Below, one piece after another: positions 1-8,220 of a stretch of DNA of 64,000 nucleotides. Source of the DNA: Rhodovulum sp. MB263 (GTDB lineage: Bacteria; Pseudomonadota; Alphaproteobacteria; Rhodobacterales; Rhodobacteraceae); NCBI RefSeq assembly GCF_002073975.1, contig NZ_CP020384.1:558001-622000 (forward strand), read 5' to 3'. How positions within the stretch are numbered: position 1 is the first letter of the stretch; every line of letters starts with the position of its first letter. The translations under genes were made by a program, and so were the position numbers. The notes below the pieces were generated by a model. It was given only the letters and a program-made list of their open reading frames with translations, was not told the origin of the DNA and ran no database searches.

Positions 1-1
1 A

Positions 2-280
2 GCGGCACATGTCTCGATATCGCCCGCGAGCGCACTCGATGCGGCGCGGGTGGCCTCTGACATCGTGCTGCTGGGCCGCGATCTGGCGCCGCTCGGGGGC
101 GCGGTCACGACGGCGCGCAGGGCCACGCGGCGGATCCGCGAGAATTTCGGGATATCGGCGCTTTACAACCTGATCGCGGTCCCGGTTGCGCTGGTCGGGC
201 TGGCAACGCCTCTGGCGGCGGCGCTGGCAATGTCGGCCTCGTCGATCACCGTATCGCTGAACGCCCTGCGGCTGAGGTAG
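2..280 (+). CDS. ccoI: Cation-translocating P-type ATPase CcoI, C-terminal fragment
   Basis: This is the last 92 residues of a heavy-metal P-type ATPase; the gene starts before the window. The frame opens with AHVSISPASALDAARVASDI, the conserved segment after the hinge region of CcoI/FixI copper ATPases. It ends in two hydrophobic helices (LYNLIAVPVALVGLATPLAA and the segment after it) and the short tail NALRLR. CcoI exports copper needed to assemble the CuB centre of cbb3 cytochrome oxidase. The next gene, ccoS, begins 6 bp downstream, the standard end of a ccoGHIS operon, which supports CcoI over other copper ATPases. Confidence 0.9.
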   Translation, partial: AAHVSISPASALDAARVASDIVLLGRDLAPLGGAVTTARRATRRIRENFGISALYNLIAVPVALVGLATPLAAALAMSASSITVSLNALRLR

Positions 281-286
281 AGACCC

Positions 287-445
287 GTGCAGATCATCGC
301 CTATCTCATTCCTGTATCGCTGTTCCTCGGAGGGCTCGGGCTGGGCGCCTTCTTCTGGGCACTCAGGTCGCATCAGTTCGAGGACCCGGAAGGCGATTCC
401 CGTCGCATCCTGAACGATGACTGGGACGAGCATCCGAGGCCCTGA
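287..445 (+). CDS. ccoS: cbb3-type cytochrome oxidase assembly protein CcoS
   Basis: A 52-residue protein starting at GTG, 6 bp after ccoI. Residues 3-27 form one membrane helix (IIAYLIPVSLFLGGLGLGAF, then FWALRSHQFEDPEGD). The motif FxWALxxxQFEDxxG and the acidic tail with LNDDW are typical of CcoS, which is 45-60 residues long. CcoS is needed to insert heme and copper cofactors into the CcoN subunit of cbb3 oxidase. The start is set by the helix and by spacing to ccoI, since no upstream ATG is available. A strong hairpin follows the stop. Confidence 0.9.
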   Translation: MQIIAYLIPVSLFLGGLGLGAFFWALRSHQFEDPEGDSRRILNDDWDEHPRP

Positions 446-467
446 GGCCTGAGGACAGCGCGCGGCG

Positions 468-507
468 CCGGGGGCTGCCTGCCCCCGGACCCCCGGGGGT
501 ATTTTTC
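468..507 (+). terminator. Rho-independent terminator after ccoS
   Basis: An 8-bp GC stem (CCGGGGGC/GCCCCCGG, loop TGCCT) is followed at once by a second palindrome (ACCCCCGGGGGT) and then ATTTTT. It sits 22 bp after the ccoS stop and before the convergent FAH gene, so it probably ends the cco operon. Confidence 0.7.
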
Positions 508-522
508 CAAGAAGAAGCCGGC

Positions 523-1209
523 TCAGGAGAAACGGGTCGTGACCCGGCCGAGCCCCTCGATCTCGACCGAGCAGCTCTGGCCACGTCCGACGGGTCCGAC
601 GCCCGCGGGCGTGCCGGTATAGATCAGATCGCCGGGGGCCAGCGCGACCAGCCGCGACAGATGCGAGACGATCTCGGGGACGGACCAGATCATGTCGGCC
701 AGATTGCCCTCCTGGCGGAGCTGGCCCTCGACATGGCAGAGGATCCGGCCGCGGCAGGGGTGGCCGATCCGGATGGCGGGGACGAGCGCGCCGCAGACCG
801 CCGAGCCATCGAAGCCCTTGGCCATGTCCCAAGGTCGGCGGGCGGCCTTGGCCGCGTCCTGCAGGTCGCGCCGGGTCAGGTCGTTGCCGGGGGCATATCC
901 CCAGACATGCGACAGGGCGGTCTCGGCGGGGATGTCGGCGCCGCCCTGTCCCAGCGCGATCACCAGTTCTGCCTCGTGATGCAGCGCGGTCGTGGCGGGC
1001 GGGTAGGGGCAGTCGGCGCCGTCTTCGACCAGCGCATCGGCGGGTTTGGTGAAGAAGAAGGGCGGTTCGCGTGTGTCGGCGCCCATCTCGCGGGCATGTT
1101 CGGCATAGTTGCGGCCGACACAGAAGATCCGCCGTACCGGGAAGCGGGCGGTATCGCCCGCGATGGCCAGCGATGGCACGGGGGGTGGCGGCAGCGCATA
1201 GGCGGTCAT
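523..1209 (-). CDS. Fumarylacetoacetate hydrolase (FAH) family protein
   Basis: A 228-residue protein of the FAH fold. Visible family motifs are FCVGRNYAEHAREMG (about 29-43), FFFTKP (51-56), LHHEAELVIALG (76-87, whose acidic pair binds the divalent metal) and IYTGTPAGVGPV near residue 200. Members include acylpyruvases, oxaloacetate decarboxylases and 2-hydroxyhepta-2,4-dienedioate isomerases. The short length fits the compact YcgM/FAHD1-like branch, so acylpyruvate hydrolase or oxaloacetate decarboxylase is plausible, but the substrate cannot be read from sequence. It follows the D,D-carboxypeptidase gene by 8 bp on the same strand, so they are probably co-transcribed. Confidence 0.85.
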   Translation of the reverse strand: MTAYALPPPPVPSLAIAGDTARFPVRRIFCVGRNYAEHAREMGADTREPPFFFTKPADALVEDGADCPYPPATTALHHEAELVIALGQGGADIPAETALSHVWGYAPGNDLTRRDLQDAAKAARRPWDMAKGFDGSAVCGALVPAIRIGHPCRGRILCHVEGQLRQEGNLADMIWSVPEIVSHLSRLVALAPGDLIYTGTPAGVGPVGRGQSCSVEIEGLGRVTTRFS

Positions 1210-1217
1210 GCGGCGGC

Positions 1218-2750
1218 TCAGGAGGGCGGGCCGAAGGTGTTGCAGGCCGCGCCATGCGATTGCAGCCGCCGGCAGGCCTGATCGGCTTCGGCTTCGGTCA
1301 TGCCGACGAAATTGGCCTCGAAGCCGCGGCGGCCCTGCACCACCTTGCGCAGCGCATTGTCGAGAATGCCCATTTCCTGCAGGGCGGTGCGCAGCAGCAC
1401 CCGTTCGGCCTGATAGCGCGAGCCGTAATTGCCGACATTGATGCCCCAGTAGCGCCCGCCCGACGAGGACAGCCGCGAGACGATCTCGGTCTGGAGGGTG
1501 GCATCGGCCGAGGCCAGTTCGAGCGTCGGCGGCGTGTCGGCCGCAGCGGCGGCGATCTGTGACGGGGCGCCGGCCGGGGCGTTTTCGGGTGTCGCGGGCG
1601 GCTGCGCGCGGCCGGGTCGGGCACGGGGAAGGAGCGAGGCGGCCAGCGCGGCAGGAGAGGCTTCCGGGGCTGCGGGTGCGGCGGCGGGCACGGTCAGTTC
1701 GGCCTTCGCGGCCGAGACTGCGGTGCTGACATCGGCGGCGAGGGCGGCGATCATCTCGTCGCTCGGGGCCGGAATGCCGGGCCGGGCCTGCGGGCGCAGC
1801 GAGCGGGCCAGCAACGCCACGGCCGGGGCGTTGCCGACCGGGGGCACCGGCGCGAGCCGGGCGGGGCCGGTGAGATAGGGCGGTTTTTGCGGCATCCGCA
1901 TCGCGACGCGTGTGGGCGCCTTGCGGAACCCGAGATCGAGCAGCTTGGCGACTTCGGCATTGCGGGCCGCGGTGCTGCGCCCGCCCATCACGGTGGCGAT
2001 GATGCGTTCTTGTCCGCGCCGGGCGGAGCCAACGAGGTTGTAGCCCGCCGCATTGGTATAGCCGGTCTTGATGCCATCGGCGCCCGAATAGCTGCCAAGG
2101 AAGCGGCGATTGGTGCTGTAGACCTGCCGGATGCCCGCGTCGTCATTGGTGCGCGAGAAGATGTTGTAGTAGCCGGGGTAGTCATACACGATATGTCGGG
2201 CCAGGATGGTCATGTCGCGGGCGGTCGACAGATGGCCCTCTTCGGTCAGCCCATTGGCATTGCGGAAGGTAGTCCGGTTCATGCCCATCGCCCGGGCGGT
2301 GCGGTTCATGCGCCGGGCGAAGGCGGCCTCGGAGCCTTCCAGCGCCTCGCCGATGGCGGTGGCGGCATCATTGGCCGATTTGATCGCGGCGGCGCGGATC
2401 AGGTATTTGAACTTGATCCTCTGGCCGGCCCGCAGCCCGAGCTTGGAGGGCGGTTCGGAGGCGGCATGGGACGAGATCTTGACCATGGTCTCGGGCGAGA
2501 TCTCGCCATGCTCGATCGCTTCGAAGGCGATATAGAGCGTCATCATCTTGGTCAGAGAGGCCGGATGCAGCCGGGTATCGGCGTTCTTTGCATGCAGGAC
2601 CTCGCCGGTGCGCGCATCGACCACGAAGGCGGCCGAGGGCGCAGCCCGGAGCCCGGACGCGGTCATCGTCATGCCGATTGCAAGGATTGCAAATAGAAGC
2701 GCGCGCCGAACGCACAGACTCGCTCGTCTCACGTGTGTCTGCCTTTTCAC
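1218..2750 (-). CDS. D-alanyl-D-alanine carboxypeptidase with C-terminal SPOR domain
   Basis: A 510-residue periplasmic serine peptidase of family S11. A basic N-terminus and hydrophobic segment (about 11-36) end in LRAAP, a plausible signal-peptidase site. The three penicillin-binding motifs are present: SLTK at 65-68 (nucleophile Ser65), SAN at 125-127 and KTG at 228-230. A Pro/Ala-rich linker (about 295-425) leads to a C-terminal SPOR domain (about 432-508), which binds denuded glycan at division sites. It trims the terminal D-Ala of peptidoglycan stem peptides. This DacA/C-like core plus SPOR arrangement is common in Rhodobacteraceae. The FAH-family gene follows 8 bp downstream. Confidence 0.92.
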   Translation of the reverse strand: MKRQTHVRRASLCVRRALLFAILAIGMTMTASGLRAAPSAAFVVDARTGEVLHAKNADTRLHPASLTKMMTLYIAFEAIEHGEISPETMVKISSHAASEPPSKLGLRAGQRIKFKYLIRAAAIKSANDAATAIGEALEGSEAAFARRMNRTARAMGMNRTTFRNANGLTEEGHLSTARDMTILARHIVYDYPGYYNIFSRTNDDAGIRQVYSTNRRFLGSYSGADGIKTGYTNAAGYNLVGSARRGQERIIATVMGGRSTAARNAEVAKLLDLGFRKAPTRVAMRMPQKPPYLTGPARLAPVPPVGNAPAVALLARSLRPQARPGIPAPSDEMIAALAADVSTAVSAAKAELTVPAAAPAAPEASPAALAASLLPRARPGRAQPPATPENAPAGAPSQIAAAAADTPPTLELASADATLQTEIVSRLSSSGGRYWGINVGNYGSRYQAERVLLRTALQEMGILDNALRKVVQGRRGFEANFVGMTEAEADQACRRLQSHGAACNTFGPPS

Positions 2751-2908
2751 TGCCTCTCGCCGCCCGGATTTTTATTATGGGCGGTCCCGTTCCGCACCAA
2801 CCCTACCACGTTGAGGAAAGGGGGAAAACACCCGTGTTTCAAAGGTATCGGCGCCGCTTCTGCGGCATTGCAACATGTCGCGGTCTGGCCCGGCGCAGGC
2901 ACAACATG

Positions 2909-3610
2909 TCAGCCCAGCCGGGCGATCAGGTCCGGCAATTCGCCCAGATGGGTCAGTTCGGCAAAGCGTGCATGGCTCCGGGGCGGCTCGGCATGTTCCA
3001 GCTCCCAGGTCAGGTCATGCGGCACGAAAACGCCCCAGGCGCCGGCCTCGATGGCGGGAATCACGTCGGATTTCAGCGAATTGCCGACCATCATCGCCTG
3101 TGCGGCGCCCTCACCGTGGCGGGCGAAGATGGCACCGTAGCGGGGCGCGGTCTTGTTGCTGACGATCTCGACGCCGTCGAACAGATCGCCCAGCCCTGAC
3201 TGTGCCAGCTTGCGTTCCTGATCGAGCAGGTCTCCCTTCGTGATCAAAAGGATACGGTGGCTTGCCGACAGCGCGAGAATGGCTTCGCGGGCCTCGGGCA
3301 TGAGTTCGATCGGATGGCGCAGCATCTCTTGCCCGGCGGCGAGAAGCTCGCGGATCACGGTGGCGGGAACCCGCTCTTCGGTGACCTCGATGGCGGTCTC
3401 GATCATCGACAGCACGAAGCCCTTGATGCCGAATCCGTAATGTCCGACATTGCGCCGCTCGGCCTCGAGCAGCCGCGCCATCAGGGGCTCGGGCGGTGCG
3501 TAATCGGCGAGCAGCTCGGCGAATCGCGCCTGGGTCAGCCGGAAGAACCGTTCATTCTGCCAGAGCGTGTCGTCGGCATCGAAACCGATTGTGGTGATCC
3601 GTCCGGTCAT
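2909..3610 (-). CDS. HAD-superfamily hydrolase
   Basis: A 233-residue HAD hydrolase with all four motifs: I, DADDTLW (nucleophile Asp10 and acid/base Asp12); II, LLITKG (Thr); III, SNKTAPRY (Lys); IV, MVGNSLKSDVIPAIEAG (acidic residue binding Mg). The region after motif I is an alpha-helical C1 cap as in phosphoglycolate phosphatase-like enzymes. The DxDDTLW form resembles the YjjG/haloacid-dehalogenase-like group. A small phosphometabolite is the likely substrate; it is not identifiable from sequence. It is a single gene, divergent from clpS with a 104-bp gap. Confidence 0.85.
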   Translation of the reverse strand: MTGRITTIGFDADDTLWQNERFFRLTQARFAELLADYAPPEPLMARLLEAERRNVGHYGFGIKGFVLSMIETAIEVTEERVPATVIRELLAAGQEMLRHPIELMPEAREAILALSASHRILLITKGDLLDQERKLAQSGLGDLFDGVEIVSNKTAPRYGAIFARHGEGAAQAMMVGNSLKSDVIPAIEAGAWGVFVPHDLTWELEHAEPPRSHARFAELTHLGELPDLIARLG

Positions 3611-3714
3611 TCGCGTTGTCCCGCGCGTCCCTGCGCCCCTTTTCAGGACGGGTTGCCCGCATATATAAAGTGATCTGAACCGAATACCATCACCTTCGCC
3701 GGAGCCCGGACCCC

Positions 3715-4056
3715 GTGACGAGCGATCTTCTCATGATGGCCGACAACAGTGGCGACCCCGAAGGCGAGACCGGGGTCATCACCAAGGCCAAACCCAGGAC
3801 CAAGCGGCCACCGCTTTACAAGGTGCTGCTTTTGAACGACGACTACACCCCGATGGAATTCGTCGTGCATGTGCTCGAGCGGTTCTTCGGAATGAGCCAC
3901 GCCCAGGCTTTCGAAATCATGCTGGTCGTGCACAAGAAAGGGGTCGCCGTGGTGGGCGTGTTCAGCTTCGAGGTGGCCGAGACCAAGGTCGCGCAGGTGA
4001 TGGATTTCGCCCGCCGCCACCAGCACCCCCTGCAATGCACGATGGAAAAGGAGTAG
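3715..4056 (+). CDS. clpS: ATP-dependent Clp protease adaptor ClpS
   Basis: A 113-residue adaptor with a disordered N-terminal extension (to about 32) and the ClpS core. The signature is [20 protein letters not shown], which includes the NDDYTP segment forming the N-degron pocket. ClpS delivers N-end-rule substrates (Leu, Phe, Tyr, Trp N-termini) to ClpA-ClpP. The listed start is a GTG at 3715; ATG codons at 3733 and 3736 would give about 106 residues, closer to the usual length, and cannot be excluded. clpA is not adjacent here. Confidence 0.93.
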   Translation: MTSDLLMMADNSGDPEGETGVITKAKPRTKRPPLYKVLLLNDDYTPMEFVVHVLERFFGMSHAQAFEIMLVVHKKGVAVVGVFSFEVAETKVAQVMDFARRHQHPLQCTMEKE

Positions 4057-4071
4057 GGCCAGAGCCCGCCC

Positions 4072-5073
4072 ATGACCGTCTCGAGACTGACCCTGGCGCT
4101 GCAGAGCGGCGCCGTTTCCGTGCCGCCCGACGGGCGGATCGCCGTGTTCGACGCCCCGGCCGATGCCGATCTTTCGGCCCTGCCGAAGGACCGCGTGCAG
4201 ATCGTGCAGGGCTTTGCCCCCGATCACGATGCCTGGGCCGCGCGCGGCTGGGATGTGGCGGTGGCGCCCGAGGGCGCCTTCGCGGCCGCGCTGGTGGTGC
4301 TGCCGCGCGCCAAGGCCGCGGCGCAGGCCCGGCTGGCCGAGGCGCTGGCGCTGACAGGGGGCGGGCCGGTGCTGGTCGACGGCGCCAAGACCGACGGGGT
4401 CGACAGCCTGCTGAAGGCACTGCGCAAGGGCGGGGCCGAGCCCTCGGCCCCCTTCGCCAAGGCGCATGGCAAGACCTTTGCCGTCGCGGCCGAGCCTGCG
4501 GCCTTTGCCCATTGGCTGCCGGGCGAGGGCGGGCTGATCGTCGGGCGCTACCGGACCCTGCCCGGCGTCTTCTCGGCCGATAGCATCGATCGCGGCTCGG
4601 CACTTCTGGTAGGGGCGCTGCAGGCGCCGCTCAAGGGACGGGTCGCCGATCTGGGCGCGGGTTGGGGCTATGTCGCGGCCGAGGCGCTGGCCGCGCATCC
4701 GGGCATTGCCGAGATGCATCTGATCGAGGCCGATCATGCCGCGCTGAGCTGCGCGCGCGGGAATGTCACCGATCCGCGCGCCCGGTTCCACTGGGCCGAT
4801 GCGACGGCCTTCAAGGCCGAGCGCGGCTTCGACACGGTGCTGACGAACCCGCCCTTCCATGTCTCGCGTGCCGCCGATCCGGGGCTTGGCCGGGCGTTCC
4901 TGGCGGCGGCGGCGCGGTTGCTGGCGCCGCATGGGCAGGCGCTGATCGTCGCCAACCGGCATCTGCCCTATGAACGCGATCTGGCCGGGCTTTTCGGAGA
5001 AACCCGTGAAATCGGGGCCGAGGCCGGGTTCAAATTGCTGCTTGCGCGGCGGCCGTCTCGTCGGCCCCGCTGA
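4072..5073 (+). CDS. Class I SAM-dependent methyltransferase, RsmC-like
   Basis: A 333-residue protein with two tandem methyltransferase-like halves, as in RsmC/RlmG. The N-terminal half is degenerate. The C-terminal half carries the SAM-binding motif VADLGAGWGYVAAEAL (about 190-205), an acidic motif II (MHLIEADHAAL) and the catalytic NPPFH motif (TNPPFHVSRAADPG, about 260-273), which is diagnostic of guanine-N2 methyltransferases. RsmC methylates G1207 of 16S rRNA. The protein starts 15 bp after clpS, so co-transcription is likely. The exact rRNA target is inferred from the family. Confidence 0.82.
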   Translation: MTVSRLTLALQSGAVSVPPDGRIAVFDAPADADLSALPKDRVQIVQGFAPDHDAWAARGWDVAVAPEGAFAAALVVLPRAKAAAQARLAEALALTGGGPVLVDGAKTDGVDSLLKALRKGGAEPSAPFAKAHGKTFAVAAEPAAFAHWLPGEGGLIVGRYRTLPGVFSADSIDRGSALLVGALQAPLKGRVADLGAGWGYVAAEALAAHPGIAEMHLIEADHAALSCARGNVTDPRARFHWADATAFKAERGFDTVLTNPPFHVSRAADPGLGRAFLAAAARLLAPHGQALIVANRHLPYERDLAGLFGETREIGAEAGFKLLLARRPSRRPR

Positions 5074-5113
5074 AATCGCATAGTGTTGCGCCCCGAATCA
5101 GGAGGCCCCTCTC

Positions 5114-5923
5114 ATGTCCTTTTCCATCCAGGGAAAGACTGCGATCGTGACCGGCGCGGCCAACGGGTTGGGGCTGGCCATCGCCCGGCATTTCGCTGAT
5201 CGCGGTGCGAATGTTATGTTCGCCGACCGCGACGAGCCCCGGCTCGTCGATGAATGCGGCAAGAATGCCGAGACCGAAAGCAAGGTGCGCTATTTCGCGG
5301 GCGATCTGCGCGAGCGGCTGACCATCGCCAACCTGCTCTCAGCCACCATCGACGCCTTCGACCGGATCGACATCCTGGTCAATGCCAGCCGGCAGATGGT
5401 GCTGTCGGATCCGCTCGACCCCGACAATGACGGGTTCGACGTGATGATGGAGCAGAACGTGATGACCTCGCTGCGGCTCAGCCAGATCGTGTCGCGGCGG
5501 ATGATCCGGCAGGCCGGCGAGGCAGGCCAGACCGAGGGCCAGGCCGGGGCCATCGTCAACATGTCCTCGATCGCCGCGACCCGGACCCATGGCGAGCTTC
5601 TGGCCTATTCGGTCAGCTGCGCGGCGCTGGAACAGCTGACCCGCTCGATGGCGGTGGCGCTGGCGCCGCACCGGATTCGGGTCAATGGCGTGGCCTTCGG
5701 CTCGGTGATGTCGGCCAGCCTTCAGAACATCCTCAAGGATCAGCCGGATTATCGCAACGAGATCCGCAACCACACGCCGCTGGGGCGAATCGCCAAGGCG
5801 TCTGAGTTGAGCGAAACGGTGCAGTTCCTGTCTTCCGACGCGGCGCAGTTCATGACCGGGCAGATCCTTGCCGTCGATGGCGGGCGCACGCTGATCGACC
5901 CGGTGGGCAGCCCCGCGCACTGA
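5114..5923 (+). CDS. SDR family NAD(P)-dependent oxidoreductase
   Basis: A 269-residue short-chain dehydrogenase. The N-terminal cofactor motif TGAANGLGLAIA matches TGxxxGxG. The ILVNASRQM segment replaces the usual NNAG with VNAS. The catalytic region has Ser in MSSIAATRTHGELLAYSVSC, where the usual YxxxK is replaced by YSVSC: Tyr is present, but the residue four on is Cys, not Lys. The C-terminal MTGQILAVDGGRTLID is typical SDR. Loss of the catalytic Lys makes classical activity uncertain. An AGGAGG ribosome-binding site precedes the ATG. The substrate is unknown. Confidence 0.82.
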   Translation: MSFSIQGKTAIVTGAANGLGLAIARHFADRGANVMFADRDEPRLVDECGKNAETESKVRYFAGDLRERLTIANLLSATIDAFDRIDILVNASRQMVLSDPLDPDNDGFDVMMEQNVMTSLRLSQIVSRRMIRQAGEAGQTEGQAGAIVNMSSIAATRTHGELLAYSVSCAALEQLTRSMAVALAPHRIRVNGVAFGSVMSASLQNILKDQPDYRNEIRNHTPLGRIAKASELSETVQFLSSDAAQFMTGQILAVDGGRTLIDPVGSPAH

Positions 5924-5969
5924 TCGCCCCGAGACTGATCTTCGGTCCCGCCGCAGCCCGCGGGCAAGG

Positions 5970-6371
5970 TCAGTCCTTCGGATGGGCCGGATAGCGCGCG
6001 GCGCAATCGGCAAGCGCGCGGGCCGCGCGCCGCTCGGTCTCGGCCCTCTTGGCCTTCAGTTCGGCCAGATTGCGCCGCTCCGCGGCCAGATCGACCGCCA
6101 CCGGAACCTCGCGCACGCCGAGCTCGGGCCAGTCGCAGAAGGTGAAGCCCGCTGCCGGATTCCGCCCCAGCCGCGATCCATAGCAGAAATCCAGCCGGCT
6201 GCGCTCATAGGGCTCGCGGCGATAGCCGAAGCCGCGGGCGATGGTCTGCTCGGACTGCCGGATCAGCTTGTCGAGCACGCGCAGATCGTAAAGCGCCGCG
6301 TTCTCGCAGGATTGGCGCGGGGTCGCACAGGCGGCCAGAGGGAGAAGGAACAAGAGGGCAAGCGCACGCAT
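5970..6371 (-). CDS. Small hypothetical lipoprotein
   Basis: A 133-residue protein with a lipoprotein signal: MRALALLFLLPLAACATP gives lipobox LAAC, lipidated at Cys15. The mature part (RQSCENAALYDLRVLDKLIR and on) is helical and charged, with four further Cys and a C-terminal Ala/Arg-rich helix, ending YPAHPKD. The start at 6371 is chosen over an upstream ATG at 6398 because AGGAG lies 8 bp before it and the signal peptide begins there. I do not recognise the family. It is divergent from hemF and may be an outer-membrane or periplasmic lipoprotein. Confidence 0.7.
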   Translation of the reverse strand: MRALALLFLLPLAACATPRQSCENAALYDLRVLDKLIRQSEQTIARGFGYRREPYERSRLDFCYGSRLGRNPAAGFTFCDWPELGVREVPVAVDLAAERRNLAELKAKRAETERRAARALADCAARYPAHPKD

Positions 6372-6493
6372 GGAAACTCTCCTGGAGGGATGGCCCATCT
6401 TACGTCGCCCGGCGCGATAACGGAACCATGCGGCATGGTGGCGCGGACGGAGATAAGCTGATAGCTGATTGCCACCACAGGGAGAGAGGCGCG

Positions 6494-7387
6494 ATGACCG
6501 AACTGTTCGATGACCGCAAAGCGCAGGCTGCCGCCTGGTTCCGTAACCTGCGAGACGAGATCGTTGCCGCCTTCGAGGCGCTGGAGCAGGGCCTCGCGCC
6601 CGAAGCGATGGCCGGGCGCGAGCCGGGCCGTTTCGAGGTGACCGAGACCCGCCGGAAGTCCGAGGACGGTTCGGATGCCGGCGGCGGTCTGATGAGCGTG
6701 ATGCGCGGCGGCCGGATCTTCGAGAAGGTGGGGGTCAATGTCTCGACCGTCCATGGCACGCTGAACCCGAAGGCGCAGGCGGCGATGGCGGCGCGCAAGG
6801 GGCTGGAGGGCATGCGGGAGGATCCGCGCTTCTGGGCCTCGGGCATCAGCCTCGTCGCGCATATGCAGAACCCGCATGCTCCGGCCGTGCATCTCAATAC
6901 CCGGATGTTCTGGACCCCGCATGGCTGGTGGTTCGGCGGCGGCACCGATCTGAACCCCTGCCTGCCGCGCGACGAGGACACGGCCGCCTTTCACGGTGTG
7001 CTGAGGGCGCATTGCGACCGTCACGACCTGGCCCATTACCCGCGCTTCAAGGCCTGGGCCGACGAGTATTTCCACGTTCCGCATCGCGGCCGCGCCCGCG
7101 GCGTCGGCGGGATCTTCTTCGACGATCTGAATTCGGGCGACTGGGCCGCGGATTTCGCCTTCACCCAGGATGTCGGCCGCGCCTTCCTGCCCGCCTTCCT
7201 GCCGCTGGTCGAACGCCGCGCCCGGACGCCCTGGACCGAGGCGGACCGCGCCGCCCAGCTTGCCCATCGCGGGCTCTATGCCGAATACAATCTGCTTTAC
7301 GACCGAGGCACGCGATTCGGGCTCGAGACCGGGCATGATCCGGAAGCGGTGCTGATGAGCATGCCGCCGCTTGCCAGCTGGCCCTGA
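6494..7387 (+). CDS. hemF: Oxygen-dependent coproporphyrinogen III oxidase
   Basis: A 297-residue HemF, which oxidatively decarboxylates coproporphyrinogen III to protoporphyrinogen IX using O2. Family hallmarks are HLNTRMFWTPHGWWFGGGTD, the following DLNPCLPRDEDTAAFH, GVGGIFFDDLNSGD, and the C-terminal YAEYNLLYDRGTRFGLETG and MSMPPLASW. The start at 6494 is chosen because GGAGAG precedes it at good spacing and the protein then begins MTELFDDRK like other HemF. hemE and hemC lie within 3 kb, so three heme steps cluster here, each transcribed separately. Confidence 0.96.
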   Translation: MTELFDDRKAQAAAWFRNLRDEIVAAFEALEQGLAPEAMAGREPGRFEVTETRRKSEDGSDAGGGLMSVMRGGRIFEKVGVNVSTVHGTLNPKAQAAMAARKGLEGMREDPRFWASGISLVAHMQNPHAPAVHLNTRMFWTPHGWWFGGGTDLNPCLPRDEDTAAFHGVLRAHCDRHDLAHYPRFKAWADEYFHVPHRGRARGVGGIFFDDLNSGDWAADFAFTQDVGRAFLPAFLPLVERRARTPWTEADRAAQLAHRGLYAEYNLLYDRGTRFGLETGHDPEAVLMSMPPLASWP

Positions 7388-7429
7388 GCGGGCGGGCCCC
7401 CGTGGAAAAGGCGTGACTGAGCCGCGGGC

Positions 7430-8086
7430 TCAGCCGTCGCTCGAGGCGCAGATCAGCTCGGTCAGCCTGGCAAAGCTGGCCGCAGCCTTTGCCCAATGCC
7501 TGTCTGCCTCGGCGGAGCCTTCGACCGTGTCGCCGGCGTCGAGGGCCAGCACCACCACGCCATGCAGCGTGGTCCAGTACAGGAAGGCCAGTTCATGGGC
7601 CTTATCGGTGCGTCGGCCGCGCTGCCGCTGGCAGCGCCGCACCCCTTCGGTCAGCGCGTCCAGCGCCTCGGCGGGCATGGCCTCGGCAATGATCCGGGAG
7701 ATGCCGCCGCTGCCGGGGGAGCAGAACATCAGCCGGTAAAGCGCAGGATTGGCGCGGGCGAAGTCGAGATAATCCTGCCCGCCCCGCATCAGCCGTGCCG
7801 CCGGATCGCCGCCAGGTGCCGCGTAAAGCGCGGAGCGGCGGTCGGCAAGCCGGTCGTAGGAGACCCGGCGCAACTCGGCAAGCAGCGCGTCGCGATCGGG
7901 AAACTCCGCCGCAAGCCGGGCCTCGGTCAGGCCTGCCGCAGCGGCCAGCTCGGCCATGGTGAAATCGGCCTCTCCCCGCGCCTGCATCAGCGCGATGGCC
8001 ACGTCGACCGCGCGCAGGCGCGCATCGGAAACGGAGTGATCTCTCGAGGGCAGGGCCATGGATCCCCGGGCAAACTGGGAGCACAA
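7430..8086 (-). CDS. TetR/AcrR family transcriptional regulator
   Basis: A 218-residue one-component regulator. The N-terminal helix-turn-helix covers about residues 25-70 (AVDVAIALMQARGEADFTMA, then ELAAAAGLTEARLAAEFPDR). The C-terminal ligand domain has the pattern YLDFARANPALYRLMFCSPG, typical of the WHG-type TetR C-terminal domain. An internal ATG at 8059 (MALPSRDH) is an equally possible start. It lies downstream of hemE on the same strand but is separated from it by a hairpin. No operator could be assigned. Confidence 0.85.
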   Translation of the reverse strand: MCSQFARGSMALPSRDHSVSDARLRAVDVAIALMQARGEADFTMAELAAAAGLTEARLAAEFPDRDALLAELRRVSYDRLADRRSALYAAPGGDPAARLMRGGQDYLDFARANPALYRLMFCSPGSGGISRIIAEAMPAEALDALTEGVRRCQRQRGRRTDKAHELAFLYWTTLHGVVVLALDAGDTVEGSAEADRHWAKAAASFARLTELICASSDG

Positions 8087-8151
8087 TTGCGCTATAGCTA
8101 GCGGTCCGGCCCCTGCGCTTCAATCCGGACGGAGGAGAAGCATCGTTTTGG

Positions 8152-8186
8152 AAACGCCCGCACAGGAGAATTCCGCGCGGGCGTTT
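8152..8186 (-). terminator. Hairpin downstream of hemE
   Basis: A perfect 10-bp stem (AAACGCCCGC/GCGGGCGTTT) with a 15-nt loop lies between the hemE stop and the tetR start. On the minus strand the last stem arm ends in a short T run. The loop is longer than usual. Confidence 0.5.
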
Positions 8187-8220
8187 GCAAGGTTTTCCCG
8201 GAGTCCCAATGGACTGCGCG

